Notes under the pieces: generated by a model
The model's input: only the letters and a program-made list of their open reading frames with translations
The model's database searches: none
Told to the model about the DNA's origin: nothing
Translations under genes and position numbers: made by a program
Shown: piece by piece, positions 50,370 through 62,880 of the stretch
Position numbering within the stretch: the first letter of the stretch is position 1
Layout: each line of letters starts with the position of its first letter
From: Oryza sativa Japonica Group
Lineage: Eukaryota; Streptophyta; Magnoliopsida; Poales; Poaceae
Direction: 5' to 3'
Length of the DNA stretch: 64,000 nucleotides
Assembly (NCBI RefSeq): GCF_034140825.1
Contig: NC_089041.1
Coordinates: forward strand, 26,239,501 to 26,303,500

Positions 50370-51681
50370 TGTCAGTGATATGGGTTCGGGGGTATCATGT
50401 TTAGAGGGAGGAGGCTGTCCCCCAATGCCACGTGGCCCTCCCCCACGGGGAGTCAGGCCCGAGCTGGGGTGGCGGCCACTCCTTCCCAAAGACTAGTCGG
50501 AGGAGGCTGTCCCCCGATGCCACGTGGCCCTCCCCCAAGGGGAGTCAGGCCCGAGCTGGGGTGGCGGCCACTCCTTCCCAAAGACTAGTCGGAGGAGGTT
50601 GCCCCCCGATGCCACGTGGCCCTCCCCCAAGGGGAGTCAGGCCCGAGGTGGGGTGGCAGCCACTCTTTCCCAAAGACTAGTCGGAGGAGGCTGCCCCTCA
50701 ATGCCACGTGGCCCTCCCCCAAGGGGAGTCGGGCCCGAGATAGGGCGGCGGCCACTCTCTGGCCGAGACTAGAGGGAGAGGGTTGCCCCAGGCGCCACGT
50801 GGCCCTCCCCCGAGGGGGGATCGGGCCCGAGGTCGGGCGGCGACCGTCCCCTCCTATGACTAGGGGTCGGGATCCCCCAACCCTCTCTCTAGGTCACCAC
50901 GTACGGTGGGTTAGGTGTCCGCCTACAAGTGCCTACCTACCCGCATTTATGGCGACCCGAGCGGTCGCGCCACGCCGCAAGTGTACTCAACCGATCTGTG
51001 ACCGGTCAAATGACCGATGGGATTGGCTAGTGCGCCTGTGCGCTGCTCGTGTGTCAGGCGGCGTGCAGCCTGACATGTCCCATCAAATAATGATGGTGAG
51101 AGGTTCTCATCCTCTTATACCAGCCGGAGTCGGTCCTCCCGCTCTGGTCAAAGCTAAGCTCCCATTTCCCGGTGTAATAGGAGCCCAGAAGTTTTCACCC
51201 ATTAAATGTTGAATGACATGGGCGCCCACCGTGTCAGGCGGCATGGTTTGGTAGGCCCCACGACCGAGGCGACGTGTATGCGGCTTCCAAGTTAAGGAAC
51301 AAGACATACATTTAATGCAAAGATTGTAATAATTCTCGACAAAGTTAGGTTGTTGGGCCTATATGGTAACCCCTTGAGGTATAAAAGGAGGTCCAAGCCT
51401 AGTGAGAGGGGGGGAACTTCCAAGCGAACTGGCGCTTGGGTCTCGCAACCCCAAGCACTTGAGTTCTACACTCAATCAACCAAGCACAGGAGTAGGGTAT
51501 TACGCTTCTTAGCGGCCCGAACCTGTATAAACCCCTTTGGTCTCATCGTCTTTGGGGGATTGAATCCCCTCAAAATCACACAGCTTTGCTCACCAAGTCC
51601 TCGAATCTCACCCGCTACCCCCGGCCGAACTCACAAAGGGGGGCCTCACGGTTCCCTGGTGGATGAGTTCATTCTCCGACA
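50370..51681 (+). mobile_element. Solo LTR, Ty3/gypsy-like, 1.3 kb
   Basis: The element begins TGTCAG and ends CTCCGACA, with the 5-bp duplication TAATT on each side (50365-50369 and 51682-51686). No internal coding region or second LTR is present. A TATA-like TATAAAAGG at about 51380 gives the orientation, and the R-region-like downstream segment (aggagtagggtattacgc, ctgtataaacccctttg) is typical of rice gypsy LTRs. Its first third is a 92-bp tandem array. The clean target duplication points to loss of the rest by LTR-LTR recombination. Confidence 0.85.
50407..50870 (+). repeat. 92-bp tandem repeat inside the solo LTR, about five copies
   Basis: Units start near 50408, 50500, 50592, 50684 and 50776, each with ggaggctgtccccc, tgccacgtggccctccccc, ggggagtcaggcccgag and gactag. 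The last copy is diverged. The 92-bp step produces staggered open frames that are not genes. CACGTG occurs once per unit. Confidence 0.9.
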
Positions 51682-51686
51682 TAATT

Positions 51687-52909
51687 ATAATATAATCGTA
51701 GTGTAATTATATTGTAGATTGTATGTAATTATAATGTAACTTGTTTCATATAATTTTGAACTATTAGATAGTTTTTAAGATTTGTGTAAGCAAGGAATGA
51801 AAAATATCACAGCGCCTACGCACGCATGAAAAAGGATTCGGTCCCACGACCTCCGTTTTATGGAAATATCATGTTACAAAGGGATTTTTAGAAGTTACAT
51901 GTAAGTTATATTGTAGCTACATACAGATTATAATATAATTACATCATGATTATATTGTAATTATATATGTTTAATTTTTAGAAAAAAAATTGTTGATAAA
52001 TATATAGTTAGTCTCTATACGTGTGGGAAAACTTTTGAGCAGGAGAAATCATTTATCTTTGAGACCAACCCACTCATAGAGAATAGCGATGGCCTTCCTT
52101 TTACTGTCTATGCAAAGATTTTTTTCCGAGTGTCGCCTTCAAGCGATCAATATCTGTGTTTTTATGTCGCTCATTTATCATATACAAATCAACGATGGCG
52201 CTTGCGTGTGACAGAGATACCGGATCCAACAAGATAGAACTTGAAGAAAAATTGATATTTAAGAATGGTTTTAGTTTTTTTTTACTTATCCTTTTAAGCA
52301 ATCGTAGAGATGTGTGCAATGAAAGTGCCGAATGATCTCTTAGCTTTTTCATTCGTTTCAAAATATTAGAGTTTTTAGTTGGATGAGACATCCTAGTGAT
52401 AGGAATCTAAATAGAGAGCCTCTTCAGAATTTTAGTACTAGAATATATTTCATCCAACTAAAATCTTTTATATTTTCGGATGGATGGAGTAGAATCAATC
52501 TTGTTATGGGACAAGAAGACAAGAAGCTGGATAATAGCAAGGACTTTCTTGTATTGAGGTACATTAATCGCAGTTCCCTTCTCAAACTTATACGGTGCAA
52601 CATCAAGCTATCTGACGCTCCCTTTAACCGGGAGGTTCTCATGCACAACCATTGTCTTCTTGGAGACCTGGAGTGCTAACTAGCTATAGCAGCGTGAGTT
52701 GTGCTTGACCTACTAACTTTGCCTGGAAAGACAACAAATTGGTGTAAAAAAAATTAAACGCGGAGACTGAACAACTGCCCGCTCTAGCCGGGCGGTAAAT
52801 CCGCCACTAAGTACCCGTTATTGATAGAGAAGAAAATCGTGATATGACATGGTTAGGCCGTTGCTTTGCTTCCGGTAAATAAATCCTTGCCAGCTGAGTG
52901 TATAAGCTC
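51687..52909. other. Intergenic
   Basis: This AT-rich stretch contains several aattataatgtaa motifs near 51683-51960 that form a loose repeat. Open frames at 52101-52391 (-) and 52383-52679 (+) have no recognisable family. No gene is called. Confidence 0.35.
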
Positions 52910-53314
52910 AGCTGCGTTCGGCAGACCAAGTTCTCAACTTCTCCTCCTCGTTTTAATGTGTACACGTTTTTTAAACTACTAAACGGTGTATTTTTTTCAA
53001 AAAAATTCTATACAAAAGTTGCTTAAAAAAATCAAATTAATCTATTTTTTTAAAATAGTAAATAATTAATTAATCACGCTCTAATCGCTCCTCCGTTTTG
53101 CGTGCCAGGGCTCCCGAACATGTTCTCCACGGCACGCAAAACGAAGCAGTGTTTAGCGCGTGATTAATTAAGTTTTAGCTAATTTTTTTTAAAAAAATGG
53201 ATCAATATGATTTTTTTAAGCAACTTTCGTATAGAAACTTTTTATAAAAAACACACCGTTTAGCAATTTGAAAAACGTGCACGCGAAAAACGCGGAGGAG
53301 TTGGGAACTACTAC
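52910..53314. repeat. MITE remnants related to the copy at 8023
   Basis: The left end gctgcgttcggcagacc and the right part aaaacacaccgtttagcaattt-gaaaaacgtgc match the ends and inner right arm of the element at 8023-8269. The right tip is missing where the next Tourist element begins. A second inverted repeat (ctccgttttgcgtgcc and ggcacgcaaaacgaagc) sits in the middle, suggesting an insertion into the older copy. Confidence 0.5.
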
Positions 53315-53317
53315 TAA

Positions 53318-53561
53318 GAGCAAGTCTAATAGTACAGCCCACTACTAGCTCCAATTCATCTATAGCCAATCTAATAGCCAATTCATACAATAGTTGTTTA
53401 CTATACTATTAATATATGGTCCCACCTGTCATACACACTGTGTGTCTTTTAGTCCGTACTGCAGCTGACTACAGATCTATAGCCCGCTGTTCTTCTCTCT
53501 CATCGTTTATCTCATTAAAATATGTTTATAGCTAGCTAATAGCATGCTATTGTACCTGCTC
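53318..53561. repeat. Tourist-like MITE, 244 bp
   Basis: The ends GAGCAAG and CCTGCTC are flanked by TAA on both sides (53315-53317 and 53562-53564). The interior (ccaattcatctatagcc, atggtcccacctgtcatac) is a sequence very common in rice. It is non-coding. Confidence 0.85.
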
Positions 53562-53564
53562 TAA

Positions 53565-54198
53565 CTAACGCAGTCAAGCTGCCTACCAACTTGTCTTGTT
53601 TGGAAGCCCACAATTACAACGGGACGCCGTAATCCAGGGGGAGCAAACGCACGGTAGGAACATCACAGCCCAATTTGAGGGCACATTTGGATTCCCACGG
53701 GGCACGGCCCAATTAATATTAATAGGGCTTTACCGGCCCAATTGACTTCTTTTCTACGGGATGTCAGGCTATGGTTGGATTTTCTTTTATGGGCCGATGG
53801 GCTTCAGAATCAGATGATCAGCCGTCTGTCTGGCCCGACTTTCTCATCTCTCCTAAAAACGACTAGAGAGACACGATTTGTTTTTTTTTTCTTAAGAGTA
53901 AGTGATGATAGGCTTCACGTGAAAATTTTAACTGACGTGCTTAAATGTTTCACTTTGGTCTAAGATGTCGATTATGTGGAAACAGATTTACGGTGAACAA
54001 CAACATTGAGAATTTGAGATCGCTTTGCCATGGAGTAGTACACGTATGGGCACTTGGATTCTGTCTCAATTTCATTTTCAATAGGTTATGGGATTTTATT
54101 TAATCTTCGCCGGAGCTCAGACATCTGAGGAGATCAAGCACTCCACTCTCACATAGTATCATGTTAGTAACTTCTACAAAGAAAAAAAAAAGAAGTTA
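53565..54198. other. Intergenic
   Basis: No gene is seen. The stretch holds two short TGGGCC-type motifs at about 53716 and 53792, with no gene assigned to them. Confidence 0.35.
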
Positions 54199-54344
54199 GG
54201 CCCTCTTTAGATTTCAACTTCTTTTCTTCAAACTTTCAACTTTTCCGTCATATTAAACTTTTCTACACATACAAACTTTTATTTTTTCTATCACATCATC
54301 TCGATTTATTCAAACTTTCGATTTTAACATCGAACTAAACAGCC
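54199..54344. repeat. Tourist-like MITE, 146 bp, copy 2
   Basis: GGCCCTCTTTAGAT at the left and AACTAAACAGCC at the right are flanked by TTA (54196-54198 and 54345-54347). The interior matches copies 1 and 3 (cttcaaactttcaactttt, cacatcat). Confidence 0.82.
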
Positions 54345-54434
54345 TTAGTACGTAGTAACTCTTAGTACGTTGTAACTTGATATGGTGTGTGAACGGACGG
54401 AGACGGACGCCGGCCATCCCGTCGCCAAGATATA

Positions 54435-54906
54435 TACTGGTGGAGAAATGCTCTTTATTCCCGATTTAGAACTCTTTATAGTCCCGGTTTTCCAACCGGG
54501 ACTACGAATTCAGGACTAAAGATCGCTATCTTTAGTCCCGGTTCATCACCAACCGGGAGTAAAGAGAGGAAATCTTAGTACCGGTTGGCTAAAGAGGGCA
54601 AGCGACAGTTCCTCGAGATTTTTTTTATTTTGTTGTTGATTTGCTTAATGGCTAGGGTTAATCCATGTATTTTCTCCCGAATCGAATGGGATGCACATCC
54701 CCAAATCAACATCCCAAATATTAAGTTACTTATACACACAAATCAAATACATCACAAATCCTACACACAAATCAAATACATCACAAATCCTAAAAAACTA
54801 CACACAAATTAAATATATCACAGATTATACAAATTATACATCTCAGATCCATGCGATGCAATGAATCACAAAATCTAAAAAATTATACATCCAGTGAAAC
54901 ACAATA

Positions 54907-54967
<61 letters not shown>

Positions 54968-55558
54968 AAACAAACAAACGAGCCGGCACCCGGCCGCGCG
55001 CAGCCGCGGCCACCGCCGGCCGCCTGCCCACCGTCTCCGCCCGCCTCCCCCCGCCCGCCGCCCGCCGCCGCCCACTGCCGGCCGGCTGATGGAAGACGGA
55101 GTAGAGGGGAGGAGGAGGAAGGAGAGGGGAGGAGAAGAGGAAGGGAGGAGGGGAGGAAGAGAGGGGAGGGGAGGAGGAAGAGGATTGGATCCGAGAAGAG
55201 GAAGAGATGGGATGTTCCAATCTTATCTAAATATTTGTCTGGGACTTAACCGATCAGATGTGGGAGAGAAATATTTACTCCGGTTGATAACTCCAACCGG
55301 GACTAAAGATCTATCTTTAGTCCCGGTTGGTAATACCAACCGGGAGTAAAGATCAATCGATCGATACCAACCGGGACTAAAGTGATAATCTTTAGTCCCG
55401 GTTGGTAGTATCAACCAGGACTAAAGATCCTCGACCTCTTGACATACATCTGACAGGGATGAACCGGGACTAAAAATCGTTTTTAGTCCCGGTTTTTAAT
55501 GGAACCGGAACTATTGTGAAATTTGGTCGACCGAACAAAGATGGTTTCTCCACCAGTA
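54435..55558. mobile_element. CACTA-like non-autonomous DNA transposon with hairpin repeats
   Basis: TACTGGTGGAGAAA at the left and TTTCTCCACCAGTA at the right are exact inverted termini. The subterminal zones hold at least seven copies of TTTAGTCCCGGTT or its complement in both orientations, as in many plant CACTA elements. The flanks are tata-rich, so the target duplication cannot be fixed. The interior has a (TA)n tract and a GC/GA-rich low-complexity block, with no transposase. A Tc1/mariner or other assignment cannot be excluded. Confidence 0.65.
54907..54963. repeat. (TA)n microsatellite
   Basis: About 27 uninterrupted TA units are followed by (CAAA)3, within the CACTA-like element. 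Confidence 0.95.
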
Positions 55559-55891
55559 TATCGCGGGAGGATTTTACATGGAATATATATGTACCGTCAG
55601 ATTGTCGGCGCATCGCATGTTACCCTGCCACGCACGGTGACTACGTATTATTTGTACGTACCTCGCCTAAAGCAGAGGACGGCAAGTGTTCACCCATCAA
55701 AATCCATCGGCTCCGTGCGCCCCCGGCCGTCCGCTACCTCCTCGGCTCCGTTGCACATGCGTCCATTCTTTTTTTTTTAAAAAAAAAAGCTTTTTGACAG
55801 CTCAAACTCCTTTCAAAAATAGAAAATAATGAGATGCTGGAAACTATAGAAAACTTAACTAAAATAAAGAGGGAGTATACATTACGTATTA

Positions 55892-56124
55892 CTCTCTCCG
55901 TATTTTAATATATGACGCCGTTGATTTTTTGACAAGCGTTTGACATTTTGTCTTATTCAAAAAATTTATAATTATAATTTATTTTATTGTAACTTGATTT
56001 ATTATCAAATATTCTTTAAGTATGATATAAGTACTTTTATATTTACATAAAAAAATTGAATAAGACGAGTGATCAAACGTGGATTAAAAAGTCAACGGCG
56101 TCATATATTAAAATACGGAGGAAC
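55892..56124. repeat. Stowaway-like MITE
   Basis: CTCTCTCCGTATTTTAATATATGACGCCG at the left (55892-55920) faces the complement ending aatacggaggaac at the right, with TA flanks (55890-55891 and 56125-56126). Inner arms such as gttgattttttga and aaaaagtcaacggcg match. Confidence 0.8.
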
Positions 56125-56666
56125 TACTTCACATTGCAACGTGTAGGTGTGGTCTCGTGGAGGAGGCCTGCACTCACTTGTTCAGCACATGCATCGTCTT
56201 CATCATTCACGTCTAGGGTCTTGGTTGTGTTATCGGTGTGATGATCATGTCCTACAGGCTTTTCAAAAGAGGGCGATGTCTTTGCTTGGTGAATTGCCTG
56301 ATAATTGTGTCCTGGCAGATTAATTTACAAGAAACGAAACACGTACATCTTCCAAGCGATGGCGCACTCACCTTCTGAAGTTCTTAAGGTCATTTGGTTG
56401 GGTTCTTTCCCACCAACAGTTTTGCCCGCTATGTCAGGTTGCATATGAGACCTGCAAGTACTGGGTAGCTGCCCTTTCTCCTTCCAAGTCTAGGAGCAAG
56501 AGTGCCAACGGGTAGATTTCACGCTAACTGCTAAACACTAATTTTTTAAAAAACTTTTTGTATATGAGAGTTACTAAAAATTTATATTAATCTATTTTCC
56601 AATATTTTTTTAATATTTTACGTGATGGGGAAAGGATTCCAATAAAAAATAAAGCCCTGGAAAGTA

Positions 56667-56900
56667 CTCCATCTATCCCTAAATATTTAATTCTATTAAA
56701 TTTTTTAAACATGTTTAACTGTTCATCTTATTAAAAAAATTAAGTAATTATTAATTATTTTCCTATCATTTGATTCATTGTTAAATATATTTTTATGTAT
56801 ACATATAGTTTTACATATTTCACAAAAGCTTTTGAATAAGACGATTAGTCAAACATGTTTAAAAAAGTCAACAACGTCAAATATTTATAGGTAGAGAGAG
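56667..56900. repeat. Stowaway-like MITE
   Basis: CTCCATCTATCCCTAAATA at the left and tatttataggtagagagag at the right are inverted repeats with TA flanks (56665-56666 and 56901-56902). It belongs to the same family as 17089-17320. Confidence 0.75.
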
Positions 56901-57856
56901 TATAAAGTAGAAACCTACGGATCTGGGCTCTACAGATCTTGAAGAAGCTTCTATTCTAGTAGCTACAATTTCTCCTCGAATTAGAAACTCTCCTAAACAA
57001 TTTAATTTTTCATTCAAATTTTGAAAATTATAGTTATAGAATTTAGAAAATGAAAGCTGTAAAATCTAGCTTCTATAATTTTTATAACAAAAACTAGTTA
57101 CCAATCATGGTGGCTTAGGACGTACTTCGTGCCAACACACTGGCCACGTCGGTGCATGGGCTGCTGAGTGTGAAGTGTGAAACGACGGGATTAACCGGCA
57201 CCACACAAACGAACACACAGCAGCCGATCAGTCGCCACAGGCATAAATTCTGGGTTGACTTGAGTCGCATTTGCAGGTACTCCTGCTACTGTTATTATTG
57301 TTACGGCTATATATTCTTACTTCACGGCATGGCTAAACGGCCGTTTTTATGGCGACGAGAAGGATGTTTGAGCTGACTTTATTCACCATCCATGCATCGA
57401 TCGATCGATATCTTTCGTATCTCCATCATCCCGGCCGCAATATCCCTGGCTACTGTTGCACCGCTATCTGAGCACTGCTACTTGCCTGGACAAAATTAAT
57501 CCTGCCTGTGTTTCTACCACTCACTCATCATCCTCATCCTAGTTTCTCGCCGATTAAGACGTACTCGTTTCATTCTCTAATACTATAAAATCACATATTT
57601 CTATGATTCAAGTTTATACCACGCAATATGAGTATTTCCATGAATGATTCTAATGCAGAGAAATCCAATCATTTTCAGCCAATCAGATGTGTAACATAGA
57701 AATCCAAGAAATTTAAAATCTAACCAATAAAATAGCCGAAAGAAAATATTTTCTATTAACTTTATATTGTTTAATTAACAAAAAAAAATGCTTGTATTTA
57801 GAGGTGGAGAGAGTACCTATATCCTGTGCAGCTGTGCTAAGTACATGTGATCATGC

Positions 57857-58050
57857 AGGGGCGGAACTAAAACAAAATGAAGGGGTTTCACTCGCTTGCT
57901 TTACTCTGATTTAAATTAAATTTAGCTTGATACGGGTGCCTATAAATTTAAACTGACAGGATATATATGGTGAAAATAGATAAACTATAGGTAAAAAAAT
58001 TTTTGAACCGGGTTCTTGGGCACCTCCTAGCTATATTAGCTCCACCCCTA
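57857..58050. repeat. MITE-like element with AGGGGYGGA ends
   Basis: AGGGGCGGAACTAAA at the left pairs with TTAGCTCCACCCCTA at the right over about 194 bp. The interior contains gaaccgggttcttgggcacc. The target duplication is unclear. Confidence 0.5.
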
Positions 58051-59178
58051 TGGTCATGGATTTTATTTTAATAAAAAAATTGAGTGCAATTTTCAGTACC
58101 TGCACGGCTAGTCGGCTACACGGACTGATCGATGGATGCTAAAGTTGCCAGTCTTGGAGAGGAGGAGGAGGAGGAGCAGTAAATGAAGAAACATGACATG
58201 TCGGCCGAGCCAGCTGGGCCTCATGGCCCATGGGCGACTAGGATACACGTTCCACTGTACGCGTGGGCCCCATCCCTTGCCACATTGGCTGGCTGGCCAT
58301 TGCATTTTTCATGAACTTTCTTACTGTATTTCTTTTTCTTTCTTTTTTCCAGTTCTTCTTCTTTTCTTTTGTCCACGGGTGTACTATATGCAAACTCAAA
58401 CTGCTTCGTTAACCTTTTTAATCTGTGCAATCACGAGCTGTAACTTTCATAGCATTCTTTGATTTTTTTTTTCCTTCTTCTTTTCCAATGTTTCTTTCCT
58501 TTTGAAGTCATCTCATCCCCGTTTTTGTAATTAAAATGCTTTCAACCTTTACAGACAAACTGACATTTTTTTGGAGTAAAAGAAAAAGAAAAGGAGAGGG
58601 CATGATGAATTAGCACAGTAAACATGTACGAGCCGTAATTAAACTGCACCTGCACGACATTAGCACAGTGACATGGCACTAGTTAGTGCGATTTGTCTTC
58701 GTCTGTTCATCAGCTGGTGATGATATCAGTTCCAAATGGGGGAACCCTTGAATCAATGCAAAAACATGCATGTTTGGAATAAATTTTGCATGCATGGGAC
58801 CTCATGGTGTGTACTGCATACAGTGTCTCCCATCCAGCAAATTATGGGTTGGGGGAGAAAAAATGGGTTGTCATGCATGTAAACAATATGGCATGGACAT
58901 TTCCATGCATGGTGTCATTATCAAATAGCAAGAAAAACCAAATGCAAAGCATATGGTGTGCATTAATATGATGGCTTTGTGGACTTTCCATTGTGATAAC
59001 TTTAAGTAAATTTGTATTCTTGAGTCTTGACACCTCTCACTACAAGTTCAACCATAAAACCTTGATTCCAAATTTCCAATTCCTAATTTGTTTACATAGA
59101 CTTCTACAATTATATTGTATACCATTTGAGCCATATGGTAGGCTCTAACAATTACTCCATATCAATTTTATATTCCCC

Positions 59179-59185
<7 letters not shown>

Positions 59186-59209
<24 letters not shown>
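59186..59209. repeat. (TTTC)6 microsatellite
   Basis: Six uninterrupted TTTC units lie in AT-rich intergenic sequence. Confidence 0.95.
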
Positions 59210-59210
<1 letters not shown>

Positions 59211-60400
59211 ATATACTTGAGTTTACCATCAATGGTTGACTCTAACAATTACTCCATATAAATTGTGTATGAACGCTGCATACAATACACTTAAAAGTCC
59301 ATATTAATGGAAGAGTCGACTCTTTCCTCTTCTCACGCCTCTCTCTCTCCCCTCCATGTCTACATGGCAACATTATGGGTCAGCTCGTTTTACATTACGA
59401 ATTAATCGTGTGCCCATCAACGTAGGTTGGAAAAAATTTATTATTAAAAAGTTTGTTTTGTATATGCGCGCGCCCTAAACTCACGAAAATGATAAGGAAA
59501 ATTGTAATACATAACAATCTCTCATATCAACTGTAACTTTTTTTTTCTTAATTTAGGGGAATAGTTTCAACTCCAGGGCAAATGGGGTCATGTGGATTGA
59601 ATGGACTCTGCCAATACTTTTAGAGCATTCAAAGCCATGGATGCAAAAGCTCTCCCTGCTTGCCTGGCTACCTCAGGCCCCAGAGACCCTTTGAAACAAC
59701 AAGAGAAGTAAAAGAACTAGGGCCATACAACAGATGCAAGGCTTGCAACATGTCCATCCATTTGGCAATTTGGGTACAAATAAGCTAGCATGAATGGTAG
59801 CCTCCTTTTGGGTCCTTTTCGCCATTTTTTACAGCTTGGAAACGATGTGCAATGCATGCATTGCAGGGGCAAAGCAGTAGCATGATTGACTTGGTCGATC
59901 GATCGATGGATCATGGATGCGTTGGGTTGGCCAAAGGTTGGCGATCAAGACGATCCAACGCTTTGTCTCTGTTAAGAGTCAAGGAACTCACATGTCCTGT
60001 ATTTAAGGTGTGACAAAGCTAGCTAGCTGCTGTGTTTTTTCAAAAAGGAATAATAATGATGATGGTGAATTAGCATGATTATATCTGCTTATACTGGTAA
60101 TGCTTGTGCTACTTGTCGTATGATGGTTCAGTCATTTGGGCTAAGATTGTGCAATTGAGTAGTAGTAGACGGGCAAGTCGTAGCTAATAATGAGAGTCAC
60201 AATCATCAGGCAATGAAGCCCCAAATGACAGGTCTCCTGCATTTGAGGCAAAGTATAATAACATAGGATACTATTTCAGGCAAGGGAAAAGGGCTTATCC
60301 CTTTCTTTTACGGTATAAGTGCACATATTTTTTTCTCTAAATCGCTTCTTATAGTAAATTTTATTTAATAAACATGCTCATGGTTTATTTGTATTTTGTA

Positions 60401-60623
60401 CTCCATCCGTATAAAAATATATGACATATTTGTTTTGTTAGGATAATGTTTTGACTAACCATCGTACTTTATTAGGATACAGTTTTTTTTACACAAAGTT
60501 GAATATACTAATTAGAGCCATATTTGAAAGTATTTACTTATAAATATGTTTTTACATACATAATAGAGGAGCCGTTGGTCAAAGCGTTACTTAAAAAAAT
60601 ATGCCTTATATTGTAAAAACGAG
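60401..60623. repeat. Stowaway-like MITE (diverged)
   Basis: CTCCATCCGTATAAAAATAT at the left and atattgtaaaaacgag at the right have TA flanks. The inner arms gttttgactaacc and ggtcaaagc are partly complementary. The right tip is decayed. Confidence 0.5.
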
Positions 60624-60625
60624 TA

Positions 60626-61469
60626 TTTAAATTCTTTGAGAACGTCTCTCTTAGCGATGTAACAAGATACTAGCATATATACTTGGACTCTTCGAGACAG
60701 TACTACTAGCGATGTTACATGGTAGCAATACCACTGCGCCACCAGCTCACCACCGGCCATGGCATGGCAACAAAATACCACCATACACCATTGCCAACGG
60801 CATGGCAAGAGCGTTTTGTGCCACGCCACAGGAGGTGTAGGTTTATATAAAAAAATATTCTATTAGCTGGTTTATTTTGGATTTGTAATAATAATTATCC
60901 CTAAAGACACAAAGATTAGAAAATGATCTAATATCAAATAAACAGAAGGGGTGAGGTTTCGAACCCAGATCAGCTAGCCCACCACTTTGTGGAGCTAGCC
61001 GGAAAACCCCTGTACGTTTCTCATAATAAGTAACCCTGATTCCATGAACGACCAACCCCCTTCCAAATCCTAAAAAAAATGTTTGTACTACCTCTACAAA
61101 AAGTATTTTCATGAACTTTAACTATACCATTTTGTATATATATCTAAACAATGGTAAGTTACATAAAAATCACTGTAATGTACTTTGTTTATCCTCTTTT
61201 ATGAAAAGGGGAGGTTGAAGGGGAAGCACCGGTTGTGTATTGCTCTACCCACCGGGGTTCAGATTTTGATGTCCATGAATATTACGCATGTGCAGGTGGG
61301 CTTTCAACAAGACTTTAATGAGATTAGGGAAGCGCCGCTGGTTTTCATCTCTTAGAGCATGCATTAGAGGACGTGCATGTGTGTGTGCGCGCCTTGTAAT
61401 CTAAAAATGAAGTTTGAAAAAGGCCCATCATGTTAGCTCTGGAGGCTTAGGAATTTCCAACTTAACTAA
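60626..61469. other. Intergenic
   Basis: No gene is seen. Two segments (about 60945-61020 and 61215-61345) look like pieces of longer repeats (gaacccagatcagctagcccaccac, ctacccaccggggttcag), but no ends were found. Confidence 0.35.
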
Positions 61470-61616
61470 GACTGAGTTTAGTTTTAAAGTTTTTCTTCAA
61501 ACTTCCAACTTTTTCATCAGATCTAAACTTTTCTACGTACACAAACTTTTAACTTTTCCGTCACATCATTCTAATTTCAATCAAACTTCTAATTTTGGCG
61601 TAAACTAAACACACCC
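61470..61616. repeat. Tourist-like MITE, 147 bp, copy 3
   Basis: GACTGAGTTTAGTT at the left and AACTAAACACACCC at the right are flanked by TAA (61467-61469 and 61617-61619). The interior matches copies 1 and 2. Confidence 0.85.
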
Positions 61617-62880
61617 TAATGGAAATGAAAAAGATATGTACCGTTATATCATTGTGCATATGTTTGTATTAACGGTGTAAATTGATCGGTGTAGTTGTCT
61701 GCAAAATAGAATTAATTCTGTGAAAATAGATGCTAACAATTATATATCAAATCCAACTATACTTTTACCATCTGTTGGACTGAAAAGCTATTTTATCTTA
61801 AAAACATAAGATGAGAGTTGCACGTCAAAATCTATTTTTTAAAAAGTACATATATATAACTCCGTAAAAAATTGGGCAGGAAAATCTGCTTTTTTTTTCA
61901 TATAGCAGGAGGCAACATATAGCCCCTTTTTTTTCATAGCAGTGCACACTTTTAATAGCTTCACTACCTTGCAAATTGTAACTGTAGCTGATGTTGGACA
62001 AACAACTTTATTTTCCAACAGAAAGGGAAATAAATGCGGAAATACGCTAGTAGTACTAGCTGCTAAACAAATGGCAAACCTGGCGTTTGCAGTATTTCCC
62101 ATGTGAACCGCGGGTATATTTTTAATTTTTATACAAGCAGATGCTCACGTAACTTGTTCATCCATGATCCATCACGAGCTATAAATTTCTTTTAATTAAT
62201 GTTATTTTTCTCAGGCAGATCTAGTGCTAGATGTGCAAACGCAAGTGACGAAAGTTAACTCCATAATTTTTTTTGGTTCCTTTTTTCCGATGCCAATTCC
62301 TGGCAGGGTATTTATACTCCACATTTGAGTATTTTATTCACAGGCAAATTATTACATTAACCTCTTCTTTTTACTACAAATTTTTAGACAAACAGATATA
62401 TATGTACTCCCACCTTTTGAGTATTTGACAAACACCTAAAAAGGAAAATTAAAAATTTGACAAAGCCCACTGATTAAATTATCTACTGACTAGAGTTAGT
62501 GATACAGCAGTATATGACATACTCACGTTATTCTCTCTCACACTCGCTGCATCTTGCAAACGTGTGGAGATCTACTTAATTAGTAAACCTTGTTACTAGT
62601 GATTTGATTAATCCAAGCTAAAAACCAAAATTACCATGACCATATTCAGTCGCAGTAACAACAATTAACAGTAGAGCAACGCCTCTAATCCCCTTCTTTT
62701 TTTTTCCTAAGCGAAAACTACGCAGATCCCAAGTGATTAATCAAGAGAGAAATCAAGATCAAGAGGACTTCAGGATCTGTGTAGTTTTCGATTTTTCTTT
62801 TTTCAGGTTGGGCTAGTGATGAACTCGCTGCTCACTCTCGCTTACGCTACGATTCTTGCATGGTTTGGTGGTGGTGTGGA
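61617..62880. other. MYB 3' flank
   Basis: AT-rich. The 100-250 bases beside 62880 are probably 3' UTR of the MYB gene. No other gene was recognised. Confidence 0.4.

Larger units (their letters stand above)
56903..60400. other. Long AT-rich intergenic region
   Basis: No gene was recognised in either strand. Within it lie a MITE-like element at 57857-58050, a (TTTC)6 tract at 59186-59209, four CATGCATG sites at 58765-58911, and the 18-base palindrome TGCAATGCATGCATTGCA at 59848-59865. Short open frames (60-90 codons) have no family resemblance. Confidence 0.4.

Noticed and set aside
50407-50870. Regular repeats that might suggest a CRISPR-like array
   Set aside because: The 92-bp units are contiguous without unique spacers and lie within an LTR of a plant genome.
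54851-55249. Open frames with Tyr-Ile or Arg/Pro runs
   Set aside because: They are produced by the (TA)n tract and GA/GC-rich low-complexity sequence within a transposon.
60945-61020. tRNA-like segment with ttcgaaccca
   Set aside because: It does not fold into a cloverleaf; it looks like part of an unclassified repeat.
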